DNA of 64,000 nt from Adiantum capillus-veneris (taxonomy: Eukaryota > Streptophyta > Polypodiopsida > Polypodiales > Pteridaceae). The notes under the pieces were generated by a model. That model ran no database searches, had not been told where the DNA came from, and worked only from the letters and a program-made list of their open reading frames with translations. The DNA lies in the NCBI GenBank assembly GCA_014529385.2, contig CM043952.1, positions 53,774,119-53,838,118 of the forward strand. Reading direction: 5' to 3'. Positions 1 to 10,672 of the stretch are shown piece by piece. Each line of letters opens with the position of its first letter. Position 1 is the first letter of the stretch. The translations under genes and the position numbers were made by a program.

Positions 1-59
1 TCCCCCTTTTACAAGTTATGTGCTTGAAAGCTCTCATGTAAGTTATGTGGCTCTGGCAG

Positions 60-368
60 GTAATATTTCATCCTACAAAGTCTACATCAAACTGGTGGTA
101 CGTCATAGAGGTAGCCCCTCGTAGTGCAAGGACGTATGAAGGCTACCATGTGCCAATCACAACGGCATCAATGGAGGAGATCAGAGAAGATGCTCAATCA
201 GAAGCCGCTGCAGTGGTGCCAGACGAGCATCAAGATGCTACTACTCTATATGGGGTGCATGTAGAGGAGCTACAAAATGAAACAGAGGATATGTGTTTAA
301 ACGGAGAGCTCTATATAGATATAGGAAGTTATGCTGAGTTATGCGAGGATGAGAGAGAGATCTCTTAA
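60..368 (+). CDS. CACTA TNP2-type transposase, C-terminal exon (DUF4216 tail)
   Basis: Last exon of the large transposase ORF of copy A. It follows a 3' splice site (CTCTGGCAG at 51-59) that copy B also has, where the copia insertion lies in the same intron. The start of the peptide (VIFHP, then NWWYVIEVAPR) is typical of the end of the DUF4216 domain found C-terminal to DUF4218 in plant EnSpm transposases. The remainder is an acidic tail ending EDEREIS before TAA at 366-368. The TNP2 catalytic part lies outside the window. Copy B carries the equivalent exon at 32797-33105. Confidence 0.75.
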   Translation, partial: VIFHPTKSTSNWWYVIEVAPRSARTYEGYHVPITTASMEEIREDAQSEAAAVVPDEHQDATTLYGVHVEELQNETEDMCLNGELYIDIGSYAELCEDEREIS

Positions 369-640
369 AGCCACAAATATTGTATTTGAACAATTTTGCT
401 CCGTGTTGTAAAAGCTCTGGCTCTCTAAGTACCTTCCATGGTGTATAACGCTCTTTTCTACTCGCGCTCACATCTTTTGATTGAAAATTCTGAGTTTTCG
501 ACTTGCCTCTTCTATCACTCAATTCATTGCGTCATTGTATTTATATGCATCATTACGTCATTGTATTTAATGGTCTTTGCGTCATTGTCTACTCTATTCA
601 TTCAATATTAAGTTTAAATATTCGTGTGTTTAATGCAGGT

Positions 641-1942
641 ATGGATGATGAGGAGTTTCTTTCTTCTTTGTCACCGCAGCAGAGATAGTGGTACGTGGAG
701 CGTCATCGCTATAGCGCATCATCGCGTGTTCCTACTCCATCCGCATCTCCCTCTCTTTCGGAGCATTCGGCGCTCTCCGAAGCTTCGGCGTCGACGACAC
801 AATCTTCACACTCGTCTAGACACCGGCGCTCGAGTGGTGGTGGTGGCGGTTGTTGTGGGGATTTCGCCGCCGATGCCTCCACACCGCCTCGTATTCGACG
901 AGGCTCTTTACCCTCATCTTCTTTGCCCGCCCCCACACCAGCCACAGCATCGCCATCTACGCCAGGTTTTGCGCGGCTGACTGTTCCTAGCAGCTACATA
1001 CCTCTACCTACTCCGCCAAGAGCCACCCCACTCGACACTCCTCGCTTCGGGGCCCAGACGCCGGTGGAGACACCTGGCGTCCGTACCCCCATCGACACGC
1101 CGCTAGAGACCCCTGCCGGGACACCCAGGTTCACGCGTCACCGGCCAGAGGGCTTGCCTTACTCCGTCGACTTCAGCGGCGGCATCATCATGGATGATGA
1201 CGGCAAGAAGGTGATCTCGCGCATGCGTGGTCTTTGCTCTCAACTGTTTAGACACTACATACTAAACAAATGGAGTGAAGTACCAAGTGATTTAAAAAAC
1301 AGAGTCATCAGCATACTTCATGATGAGTTTCCCGTTCTAACACGGGATCAGCGCTTCAATGAAGACCTGATGAAGATTCGAATGCGCGAATACTGCAAAC
1401 ACAAGCGTTCCGAAGTGCAAAAAGCAATCAAGCATGGGTGGAACAAGCCAGATTGGCTGGCCAAAGAAGATTGGAAGAATGCGAAGAAAGCACCGCGCGA
1501 GAATCCCGACAAGTGGAAGCAACAAAAGGATGCAGCCAGAGCGCGAGTAGAGGCAGGGAGCTCGCACCACTTGGGGAGCGGTGGATGGGCATCATTTGAG
1601 GCCGATTTTGTAAGTGTTTTCGCATTGCTCTTTATGTTCGATAGTTTAGGGTTTATGAGTTTTTTAATTCTAACATAATGAAATCTTTGTATGTTTTGAC
1701 AGTGGTCGATGACAGGACGTGATCCCACACCGTACGAGCGCGAGTACGCAGGCAGGAAGGGCTTAAACGCCCTGATGGACATTCTCAGTTCTCGCGGCGG
1801 CATGGTTAGTATTAGGGTTTACTCTTTTCTATTTTTTGTATTGTTTTATAAATGTCGTTATATGTTTATACTTACTGAAAGCTGTCTTTTTTTGCAGAAT
1901 CCGACAGATACGCCGCTTGGACGCGATGAGACGTCTGACTAG
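641..1942 (+). pseudogene. CACTA second ORF, Transposase_24 (Ptta/En/Spm) family
   Basis: Three exons with clean GT-AG borders: 641-1609, 1703-1804, 1898-1942 (TAG at 1940-1942). The start MDDEEFL is shared with copy B. The N-terminal half is Ser/Pro/Thr-rich with repeated P-[LV]-[DE]-TP units (TPLDTP, TPVETP, TPIDTP). From about residue 170 comes the Transposase_24 domain, marked by W-x-VP, then V-x-S-x-LHDEFPV, then KHKRSEVQKAIKHGW, then a PDKW segment. Exon 2 carries GRDPTPYEREYAGRKG. In-frame TAG at 686-688 replaces the Arg codon present in copy B, so this copy is a pseudogene unless translation starts downstream. This protein class is thought to bind element ends; no catalytic motif is visible. 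Confidence 0.85.
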
Positions 1943-2275
1943 ACGACGTCAGTTTAGCCGTAGCTAGATAGCATTAGTTTAGGGTTTCTCATAGCTTATG
2001 TATCATGAGACGGATTTTATACGTTTTTTTCAACCATGTATATTATTACATTTGTCACCACAGTTCATTTTGCCAATCAATTCTTTATGCCTATGATGTT
2101 GTACAATTGTCATTATTACATTTGCCAATCAATTCATTTTGCCTATGATGTGTACAATTGTCAATTTTACGCTTGTCAATTTTGCAAACAATGCGTCTTG
2201 TGGGTGACTATTTTGGGTCTATTATCTACCCTTGCACTTTTTTTAAAAAGTGAATCAAGTACAATATGGTTGATG

Positions 2276-2304
2276 GGTGGCAGGGCATTCAATGCCCTGT
2301 CACC
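2276..2304. repeat. 29-bp palindrome conserved in CACTA copies A and B
   Basis: A near-perfect palindrome centred on GGCATTCAATGCC, lying between the Transposase_24 gene and the subterminal repeats. The same motif, with a few changes, sits at the same place in copy B (about 14085-14112), so it is a family feature rather than chance. It could be a transcription terminator-like hairpin or a protein site. Confidence 0.7.
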
Positions 2305-2323
2305 AAAAAAAAATTCTCTCGGG

Positions 2324-2553
2324 CGTCGCTATAACCGTCGCTATTTATGGCTCTGGAGCGTCGCTATGAGCGTCGCTATAGACTTCTGTGTAACCGTCGC
2401 TATCACCGTCGCTATAAGCGTCGCTATATAGCGACGCTTATAGCGACGGTCATAGCGACGGTGATAGCGACGCATATAGCGACGCTCTCGTAGCGACGGT
2501 TTTAGCGACGCCGGGGGTTATAAAAACCCAGTGTATTTCCGTCGCTAACAGCG
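2324..2553. repeat. CACTA copy A subterminal repeats (GTCGCTATA) arranged as a giant hairpin
   Basis: About twenty copies of the 9-10 bp unit GTCGCTATA or its complement TATAGCGAC. Units before about 2427 point one way and units after it the other, so the block folds back on itself; positions 2406-2449 form a perfect 44-bp palindrome. Subterminal repeats of this kind bind the small TNPA/Transposase_24-like protein in known CACTA elements. Copy B has a diverged version at 13880-14065. Confidence 0.9.
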
Positions 2554-2584
2554 TCACAAGAGCACACAACCTCTTGTAGTGAAA

Positions 2585-3449
2585 TACTCAACAAACTCAA
2601 GTTGCAATACAACGAAACAGCAGGACAACTACTTGACGGAGAGGCTCTGCAATTGCGACATACAAAGACAAAAGGCATTTCTTTGTTTGCCATCGAGATG
2701 CTACACTTTGGCTTCAACATAGAGCTCGACAAACTCCTTGACCTTGATAGGAAAAACGGTGACATGATATTAAACAAAATTAGGGTCGAGATGGGACTCG
2801 AAGAAAATGAACCAATACTGACAGACGAGCATTTCACTTGGCACTTAGATCAAGAGTTATTCAACAAACGCTTCGGAGAAACAACAGACCCGTTCAGAAA
2901 AAGAAACAAAACAACAGGTAAACATTGCATCCACTCCTTACGTATAAGAACTACTTACAGCTATCTACAATTCTAAATCAGAACACAACTGACATTTACT
3001 TATGCAGTGCAGGGATACATCGCAGACATAAAGTTCGAAATGGAGGAGAGTACTCAGGCAACTCAGACACAGGAGGAGACATCACCGGAGATGCCAGCTT
3101 CAAAGAGGCAGCGAGGACAGACAAGGAAATCAACTACATAGTCTACTCGAGAACCCGCACAAAAAATGGTAGGAGATACATAGGTGTGACAAAGAACTAC
3201 GACGCGAGGAGAAAGGAACACACGAGAAAACCACCCAAAAAAATGAGGAAAGACTTTGCAGCATACCAGCCGTTCGCTGATAATTTTAGGTTCGATGTTT
3301 TGCATGCGACAAATAGCAAAAGTGTAGCTCTTGCATTAGAAAAAAAAGAGATCATATCAAGTAGTGAAAATACTCTGCATTTATTGAGTCAACAAAACTC
3401 CATTCAGCAGTTTTGTTTACTGATTTTCCCTTCACGCCCACAACCATGA
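2585..3449 (+). pseudogene. GIY-YIG nuclease-like gene fragment, 5' end cut by CACTA copy A
   Basis: The reading frame is already open where the CACTA TIR ends, so the 5' part lies on the far side of copy A. The first exon encodes about 110 residues I do not recognise (FGFNIELDKLLDLDRKNGD and FTWHLDQELFNKRF segments). A canonical intron joins GTAAAC at about 2918 to TTATGCAG at 3006. A frameshift near 3125 separates a Q/T/E-rich, KR-containing stretch from a compact GIY-YIG-like domain: YIVYSRT, then GRRYIGVTKNYDARRKEH, then a downstream FRFDVLHA strand and a final Glu (LALEKKEI). This order matches the GIY-YIG fold (GIY, YIG, Arg, His, Glu). Possibly part of an unrecognised mobile element. 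Confidence 0.55.
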
Positions 3450-4978
3450 ATCTATCGGACTCTTTCTTTCTATGCTTTGTCGCATTTCTGGCTATTGTGG
3501 TGACTTACACCACAGTAACCACGATCACAAATATGAATAGCAACAGATCTGGAAGCAACGAAATAATGACCAAAAAGGAATAACAAACACGGTACGTAGA
3601 CCCTCTACTGCGGATGCTTACAGAGCTACGCATGCATCATAAAGGTATAAAACATCTAAGTGCGCTTACGGCAACAGATTATGCTCACAACCGGTCACAA
3701 TGCCGTATCGTGTATCGCTGGTTCAAGCACTTTAAAGATCTTCATGGTTCTCAAATGGGTGGCTTCACACGCGTTCTTCACTCTACCAACCCTGACTCTC
3801 TTATTAACGAGATTCCTACTTTCGTTGTCTTCACTCTACCAACCCTGACTCTCTTATTAACGAGATTCCTACTTTCGTTGTTAACCCTTTGCCTCCAGGT
3901 CTCCATGGGGTCATTCATCACTTTCGCTTTTACTTGTAACTCATCGAAAAAAAATTTTAAGCGTGACAGCAAAGTTAAGTCTCGCTATTTTTATCCAATT
4001 TCTTGGATTGGTTCTGTGTCGTATCAAAGGGCCATACTAGTTGCTTTCCAAGAAGAATCTTTCTCTCTCTCCCTCCGTCTCTCTTTCATGTGCCCTTCTC
4101 CCCTTGTTTTCCTTTTGTTATGGCTAGCTTGACAGCTTATCACCTTTTCTTCTTAAACCAAGGGAGGGTATCTTGCACGATATCCTCTAATAAATGTGAA
4201 TCCAAAATCTAGCCAACATATAAACTGATTAAAACAACAGGCGAGGTGTATTACAAAGAACATTTAAAGACTCCACGAAAAATTGATGAGGACTTACAAA
4301 TACTTTTAGTCCGGTAGTTGAGACAAGAACGCAATCCGTGGGAGACACAATATCATGATCACGAGAGAAGGTATTTAAGACATTACCCACAAATATAATA
4401 GAGGCTCTTCGTCTTGAGGGGTGCACCTCAAAATATTTTGGTATGATCACATGCGTTCAAATGGAAGGGTATTTTAATTCATAATTTTTATTGTATTTTA
4501 ATCATTTTACTTACAAGATACATGTTTTAATTACTTTAACAGAAAAAACGGCCATTTTACCACTTCAAGACATGTAAATACAAAGAGTTTTTAATTGTAC
4601 AATTTGAATGCATGTGATATACATGCATGGTTTCTTATGCATGCACCTCTCGAGCTCTACATTGATGTTGAAGAGGGGGTTCAAACTCGAGACTGGGTTT
4701 ATAGTGGAGGATGGTCTTTGTTGGAAAGGGTGAGAGAGAGTATTTGGAATTTATAAAATTGTCTTATGAGACCTGAAATATCTAATAATTATATGTTGAG
4801 CTCAAGACTATTGTTCAAGAGGGAAGTGATTTATCACACTTGAGAGGAAGAGAGAGAGAGAGAGAAATTACATTGTCATCCTTGGACGTCAATAATACCT
4901 ATGAAAACAAAAATATCATGTGGGGGTGATAGGTGGCTGTCGATGTTTAAGATAAGGATTTCGAAAATGAGTGTGCAT

Positions 4979-5019
<41 letters not shown>

Positions 5020-5205
5020 ATCCAAGCCACATATATGAGGAATTATGCCCCTTCCCATTTCGAGAAGACTGCAAGATTTTGCAAAATGTAAACATTTAAC
5101 ATTTTCAAAAAAAAAAGGAGAGAAAAGAAGAAGAAGGAAACAGAGACGGAGGTTTTTATCTTGAGCAAGAACAATTTTACCAGAGAGACTGAGCTTAATT
5201 AGTTA
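3450..5205. other. Non-coding stretch with a 53-bp tandem duplication and GA repeats
   Basis: No convincing gene. Positions 3775-3880 hold two adjacent near-identical 53-bp copies beginning TCTTCACTCTACC. Short ORFs here have no recognisable domains. (GA)n tracts occur at about 4846-4866 and 4984-5018. The last 150 bases are the likely 3' flank of the DUF1677 gene, which runs toward them. Confidence 0.7.
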
Positions 5206-6315
5206 TCATGTGGTGGTGTGGACATGGAACGAAGGGAGGCAGCTAGAAGAACGGGGTAGAGACGAGGAGGGCGCGGGACGAGGGGAGGTCGCCGATGTGC
5301 TGAGGTGGCGGCGGAGGAGGCGGCAGACAGCGTGGGGTACCGTTACGGCAGAGGGTGGCGGCGACGCCCTGGCTCGGGCAAGGCTGCTGAATCCACGGCA
5401 CGGCTCCATGTGCGCCTTCAGCGCCGCTTGCAGGCTCCTCTCGCCTCCTGCAGCACGACCCCCCAGTCGCTTCCTCTCCTCCCTCACTGCCTCCCCGCAT
5501 AGCCCGCATAGCCAATGTCCTCCTAGCTCCCCCCTCACCCTCTCCTCATACCCCCTCGTACACTCCTCCTCCATGCCGCAGCACTCGCATTCCACCCTCT
5601 TCACTTCCCACACCTCCCCCTGCTTCATCTGCCCACCTTCCTCTATTTGCTGCTGCTGCGCCTGCTTCCTCTCCAGCGCCCCAGCTTGGTGTTCACTTTC
5701 ATGCGGAAACCTCTCCTTCACGCCTTCCCCATCTTCTTCCTCCTCTTCTTCTGCGTCTTGCAGCTCCAGCCTCCGTGGGAACATTGCCCACATCCCCTCT
5801 TCGTCGTCGTTATTCACAGGCATCGTGCTCCTTTCCTTCTCCTTCCTGCTAGTGTCGCCTGGCGGCTTCCATGCAGAGTTCGACTCACCCCTCGAGATGG
5901 CCTCTGCTGCCTCAACTTCCAGCAGCTGCAGCTTGCATCCAGGCGTAGTATTGATTTTAGAATGGCAAGACAGCTCATAAGGGGCTAGCTCTTGCCGGCT
6001 ATCACTCTGCAGCTTCAATGGCGGTCGTAGTGGAAAGCGCGTGGTAGCTTCGTGAGAAGTGGATATCTTCTCATGACTAGTGGGAGCAAAACGGGCTAAA
6101 GAGTCTGTCAGCTGAGAAAGAGCTCTAGTGGTAGAAGGGCTTAAGGGAAGGGAGCAGCAGTTGCTATTGATGGAGATTGTGCAGGGCAGTGAGGAGGAAG
6201 AGGAGGCGCACTCCTTGATTTTGATCTTGTACGTGAGAATAAGATAGTCATCCGGCCTGCCTGCATGAATGCGCTCGCATCTCTGCAGCTTTTTCATTAC
6301 AGAGATAGCTGCCAT
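5206..6315 (-). CDS. DUF1677-family plant protein, unusually long
   Basis: Single-exon ORF of 369 residues in GC-rich sequence unlike its AT-rich surroundings; the only host-type gene in the window. Residues about 238-310 match the DUF1677 pattern: VECECCGMEEECT, a Gly-Arg helix, GHWLCGLCGEAV, then an L-x-AH-x-x-x-C segment (KAHMEPC), with paired Cys suggesting a metal site. DUF1677 proteins are usually about 90-180 residues, so the low-complexity 235-residue N-terminal region (Ser/Leu-rich, then acidic EEEEEEDGEG and a Gln run) is an extension. The first Met, in a good context at 6313-6315, was chosen because a TATA box lies about 110 bp upstream; a later Met (residue 165) would give a more typical length. 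The molecular function of the family is unknown. Confidence 0.8.
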   Translation of the reverse strand: MAAISVMKKLQRCERIHAGRPDDYLILTYKIKIKECASSSSSLPCTISINSNCCSLPLSPSTTRALSQLTDSLARFAPTSHEKISTSHEATTRFPLRPPLKLQSDSRQELAPYELSCHSKINTTPGCKLQLLEVEAAEAISRGESNSAWKPPGDTSRKEKERSTMPVNNDDEEGMWAMFPRRLELQDAEEEEEEDGEGVKERFPHESEHQAGALERKQAQQQQIEEGGQMKQGEVWEVKRVECECCGMEEECTRGYEERVRGELGGHWLCGLCGEAVREERKRLGGRAAGGERSLQAALKAHMEPCRGFSSLARARASPPPSAVTVPHAVCRLLRRHLSTSATSPRPAPSSSLPRSSSCLPSFHVHTTT

Positions 6316-6423
6316 GGCGACTAGATTGTAGCAGCCTGCATGCGATTGCTACCTACGTGGGGACTGGGCCGCTTAAGTGTATTTACGTAGGTAATGGGTG
6401 TCAGCATGCATGGGGTGAGTCTC

Positions 6424-6427
6424 TATT

Positions 6428-6431
<4 letters not shown>
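6424..6431 (-). promoter_or_regulatory. TATA box of the DUF1677 gene, next to a (CT)n tract
   Basis: On the minus strand the sequence reads TATAAATAG, about 110 bp upstream of the ATG at 6315. Immediately upstream is a (CT)n run (6430-6460 on the plus strand as GA). A pyrimidine-rich tract beside a TATA box is a common plant core-promoter arrangement. Predicted start of transcription is near 6395, giving a 5' UTR of about 80 bases. Confidence 0.6.
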
Positions 6432-6432
<1 letters not shown>

Positions 6433-6463
<31 letters not shown>

Positions 6464-9400
6464 CTAGTGCATGTGTGTACGAGAGAGAGAGAGAGAGAGA
6501 GCGAGTGGTATGTGGTCCACCTCTTGTCTCCCGTCACCTCGACGAGGAAAAGGCCGTAACAAGAAATCTCCGCATGACGCCCATAATATCTTACCGCTCA
6601 CGATCATCGTTTTGCTCTTCACATGTCTGCATGGCCACCTTTAACCCCTCCTTTGGATGTATCTGCCTTCTTTCACCTATCACGAACATGACACACGTCC
6701 AGACACACACAAATTTGCAAGGCCTTCCATAGGCAGTGTAATTGTGAGCCACTAATATTATTAGCCCCCCACCCCATCCCCTTTTGTTGCCTCGTCATGA
6801 TGCCCCCCCCCCCCCCCCAAAAAAAACACACACACACACAGACACACTCTCTTCTCCTGAGTTTTTAATGCCATTCCTCTTTGATAAAGACCGTCTAGAG
6901 ACAATGCATTTTGCCAATGACTCATTGGATCCACTACCACTAACAAAAGAGCTACCCCGAATGTCGATTGGTTTGCGACAATGCCCTAAAAATGGTGGGG
7001 GTAGGATCTATAATTGATATTAGGCATCATGAGGGGAGTAACTGGTCGTCAGATTAAGCTGGTAAAAATAGGTACCAATGATGGGTAAAAAGGAATCAAC
7101 TCAGAAGGGAGAGAGAGTCTCACTCATCAAATTAGGCTAGTGAACTAGAACTAGTGAGTAGAGGCACACCCTATTTACCAAATTGATCCCCCCCCCCCCC
7201 CCCCCCTCTTCTCTTCTCTCTTCCTTTGTACCACTAGTTCACCCTTCATTTAACCCTTACCCCACAACGTTAGGTCGGATTTATTATTGAAACCTTTAAA
7301 CATAGTGGAGTTAACTCTACAAGTCTCTACATTGGAATCACCTTCATTTAACCCCTACCCCACAACTTTAAGTAGGATTTATTATTGAGACCTTTAAACA
7401 TAGTGGAGTTAACTCTACAAGTCTCTACATTGGAATCTCCCACTATTAGAACAAGGTGAGGAGTCACCATGGCCTCTTGATGGTAAGGGGGGAGGGGGAA
7501 GATTAATCAAAAGTAGGTCTTACTCAGTTGTTTAATTGTATTGTTCTAATAGAAAATGTTATTATTCATATACACACATAATTATAAACTAACGGTTTCA
7601 AACTGACCTATCAATCGATCTGGTACCCACCACTACCTTCGACGATGGATTATGGATATGGGAAATGCACTTTTCTTTCATCCCCAGTCCCCCACACACA
7701 AATGCACACACATCTACATAGAAGTGAAATGGTCAATAAATAGTGAGGTTTGTTACGATGGGCACACTTCTTTCTTTTTTAAGTGCTCAATTGAGCTGAA
7801 ATTGCATTAATCACGATGAACCCACTTAAACAACAAGGTGAAAAGATCACATTAACATTCTAAGATAAAATAAAATAAAACAACAAAATAAAAAGACCCC
7901 ATTACAAACTAAAAAGTAGAGTTAATAAGCATACATAATAACAAAATAACTTCTTAAGAAAAGGTAGGTTTAATAAGAAGAAGATTTTTTTCTCATGAAA
8001 TGTCCTTTTTGGGGGTCTTTAATAAAAAGATTCTTTTATAAATAAAAATTTTGTAATATTTCACATCATGGGATCAAAATTCTATGAATGTACTTCTAGT
8101 GCTTTGTTCTTTAAGGATTTTAAAGCAGTCCAAATAAACAAAGATTAAAAAAAATAAAAGTAAAAGGAGCTTTAAATGAAAATGCACCAAATTACAATGA
8201 TGAAAAGACCTATTTACAATTTAAAAAGAAGATATAATGTTTACAATACTTTCATTTTCAAGCCAAGAGGACACGTGTCCACCATTAGCAACCTCTACAT
8301 CAACGGCTCAAAAATTGCACCATTTCTCCACCACCCCCTTGTGGCCTTCTTCAGACCAAAAAAAGGTTTTGGCTTGCCCAACGGGCAGAGCCTTAGCATT
8401 GCTTCACTCTTTTTGGCTTTGTCTATAAAAAAATTTGCTATGTCTTCAAAAAGAGAAAATTTTGACTCTTTTTGGTTGTCTTTAAAAAAATTGCTATATC
8501 TTCAAAAAGAGAAAATTTTGATTGGGTGCAAAAGAGTGGGCAATGTAAAATATAGAACTGATTGCGTCCACTCACACACACCCACATGGACCATAGTGGG
8601 TGTGCCCTCACCGTAACCATTAGGCAAAGCTTCGAATGTGCGACAGAATTAAAAAACATATAAATTATAAAACTGATGGAAAGGATGGATCCTTTTCTTT
8701 CAATAATCTTCAATATCTTACTTCATTTGTTTTGACAAAAAGATGTCATTGATTGAGAAAATATTATGCATTGGCATATAAAATAATTATCCTTTGTTGA
8801 ATTTTAAAATATTATCTTGCCTTCTTTCCGATGAAAAATAAATTGATTGATGATTAAAATGGGAACCATTCATCAAACAGTGGACCATGTCACAAATTTA
8901 GATCCAGCTTTTAAAATTAAAAAAATTCCTTAAAACTTAAAGCATAATCATGTCCACCGCGGACTGACCTTGTCATGCCCACGTATCAATTAAAAATGCA
9001 CCATTTTTATTTCATGCATAAGTTAAAACTATAAAAAGCAAAGAACTCCACTTTAGAGAGTAAATTAACTTCACACTTGTGATATTTTCTCTGCTTGTTG
9101 AACAACAAGCTTCCTGATTTCTTCATTTGTTTTTTTTATATTGAAGCTACTAAACCTATGGTCTTGAGGTTGCATATTATGTGGTGTGTGTGTGTAACGT
9201 AGCCTTTCCACATGGTATGTGTAGCCCTCTTTGTCCATGCATGCCATATGTAAAGCTTATCCATTAATCTATAAAATTTCAAGATCACGTGAATGTCTTT
9301 CTTTTTTTTCTGTTTTTTTTAAATGTGCATGGATGATTCACTTCAGCTACAACTTGCCGAGAAGAGCCTTTAAGGATCTCGAAACATAAGGATGCCACTA

Positions 9401-9578
9401 ATCAATAAAATTTCAAGATCACGTGAATGTTAAACGCTTCTACGTCAATGTAAAGTAGGGCTTGAACCCAAGAAAGTAATCGTGGGCACCTACTTGTAGA
9501 GTCTTAAGAGCCTATAAGGTTCTCGAAGCATAACGATGGCATTACTTTTGGGTTTGAAGTATTAATATTTCAAGACCT

Positions 9579-9615
<37 letters not shown>

Positions 9616-9644
9616 GTAATCACAATAGGGAGTTGTATATATTA
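6433..9644. other. Intergenic DNA with tandem duplications and homopolymers
   Basis: No gene seen. It contains (GA)n at 6430-6460 and 6482-6502, C runs near 6804-6818 and 7187-7206, a near-identical 98-bp tandem duplication (7243-7438), a duplicated AT-rich unit of about 58 bp near 8411-8525, degenerate repeats near 9263-9540 (motif TTTCAAGATCACGTGAATGT at two places) and a T run at 9580-9611. Short ORFs here lack domains. Confidence 0.7.
7243..7438. repeat. 98-bp tandem duplication
   Basis: Two head-to-tail copies (7243-7340, 7341-7438), each beginning CCTTCATTTAACCC and ending CTACATTGGAATC, with only a handful of substitutions. No coding content. Confidence 0.9.
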
Positions 9645-10074
9645 GGGAAAATTACCAAAATACTTCTCTAATTTGTGGAAATTCCCAAAATACCCTTGAA
9701 GTTTCAAAAATTCTCAAAATACCCTTGTATCTATTTTGGTTGGATTATTCAAGCTTAACAGTTCTTTATTCTTTTCTGACAATCAAGATCTGTTTTTGAA
9801 TGCTTAGCATGTAATTTGTCACAAATTACCTCGTAAAAAAGGGCAATTATATCTAAAATAATGAAGCAATTCATCTCCAAAGCTTACATAACCTACTTAA
9901 ATTCTAGTTTTAGTATCTTGTATTGATAGACAATCAGTCTTCTTATGAAAGGTACAGTTATTTTTATCTTTGGAAAAATTTATCTCACAACAGGGAGTAT
10001 TTTGGGAATTTTTGAAATTTGAGGGGTATTTTGGGAATTTCCTCAAATTAGAGGAGTATTTTGGTAATTTTTCC
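9645..10074. mobile_element. Mutator-type MITE, about 430 bp
   Basis: The ends are long inverted repeats of about 85 bp: the left starts GGGAAAATTACCAAAATAC and the right, read on the minus strand, starts GGAAAAATTACCAAAATAC and stays similar through several AAATTCCCAAAATACCC blocks. Flanks are TATATATTA (9636-9644) and TTTATATTA (10075-10083), an 8/9 match consistent with the 9-bp target duplication of Mutator-like elements. The centre is AT-rich and non-coding, so it is non-autonomous. Confidence 0.8.
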
Positions 10075-10190
10075 TTTATATTAATTAACGAAAAGAATTA
10101 CAAGAGTAACCAAGCTTAGAATGAGCCTCCTAACTTATATAATGTTCCTTTGCATCCCACAGTACAAAGACAAGATGCAAAAGACCACCA

Positions 10191-10340
10191 TTTCACTGCC
10201 TTTTACAAGGAGGCATAACCGACAATACAAATACAAATAGAAACCAATTTCACTGCCTTTTACAAGGAGGCATAACCGACGATACAATACAAACAAAAAC
10301 CAAGTTCGATGCCTTTTACATGGAAGCATAACCGAGACAT
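10191..10340. repeat. Three tandem copies of a 56-57 bp unit
   Basis: Units start at 10191, 10248 and about 10304; each contains TGCCTTTTACA and GGAGGCATAACCGA or close variants. Repeat-derived; the minus-strand ORF across it is low-value. Confidence 0.85.
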
Positions 10341-10672
10341 ACACCTGACCATATTGTTGAAAGCTAAAAAATAACCATAAAGGACTAGAGTTGCCCGAGG
10401 GTGTCACCATGTAGAGTGGACTACCACCCCTAGCCCTGCATGCCCACCGAGTAGTCGAAACAAACCTCCATGGGCACGAACCAGACCCATCGGGATCAAC
10501 AACATCACATCCATCATAATTGCACATGTGATAACCATGGATCAAGCAGAACACACAGTCAATAGAATCCGAACCAAAGAATGCAGTTTAAGCACACTCA
10601 CCACGACCAAGGCAATGGGTACCACGTAGAAAGCTCCCCACAATCCAAACTCCTCGAAATCGCTAGTAGATC

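Larger units (their letters stand above)
1..2581 (+). mobile_element. CACTA (EnSpm) transposon copy A, 3' part
   Basis: The 3' portion of a class II CACTA element, cut by the window start. In order it holds the last exon of the TNP2-type transposase ORF (DUF4216 region, 60-368), a three-exon Transposase_24 gene (641-1942), a conserved palindrome (2276-2304), a dense array of GTCGCTATA-type subterminal repeats (2324-2553) and the terminal inverted repeat, which on the minus strand reads CACTACAAGAGGTTGTGTGC and ends exactly at 2581. The same gene order and TIR recur in copy B at 13806. Downstream sequence resumes inside another ORF, so copy A has inserted into a gene-like sequence. Confidence 0.9.

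Noticed and set aside
3614-4212. 172- and 69-codon plus-strand ORFs
   Set aside because: Built on a 53-bp tandem duplication and Leu/Ser/Phe-rich sequence; no recognisable domain or start context.
5210-5980. 256-codon plus-strand ORF, Ser/Pro/Leu-rich
   Set aside because: Antisense shadow of the GC-rich DUF1677 ORF; no domain, composition follows the complementary acidic and Gln-rich codons.
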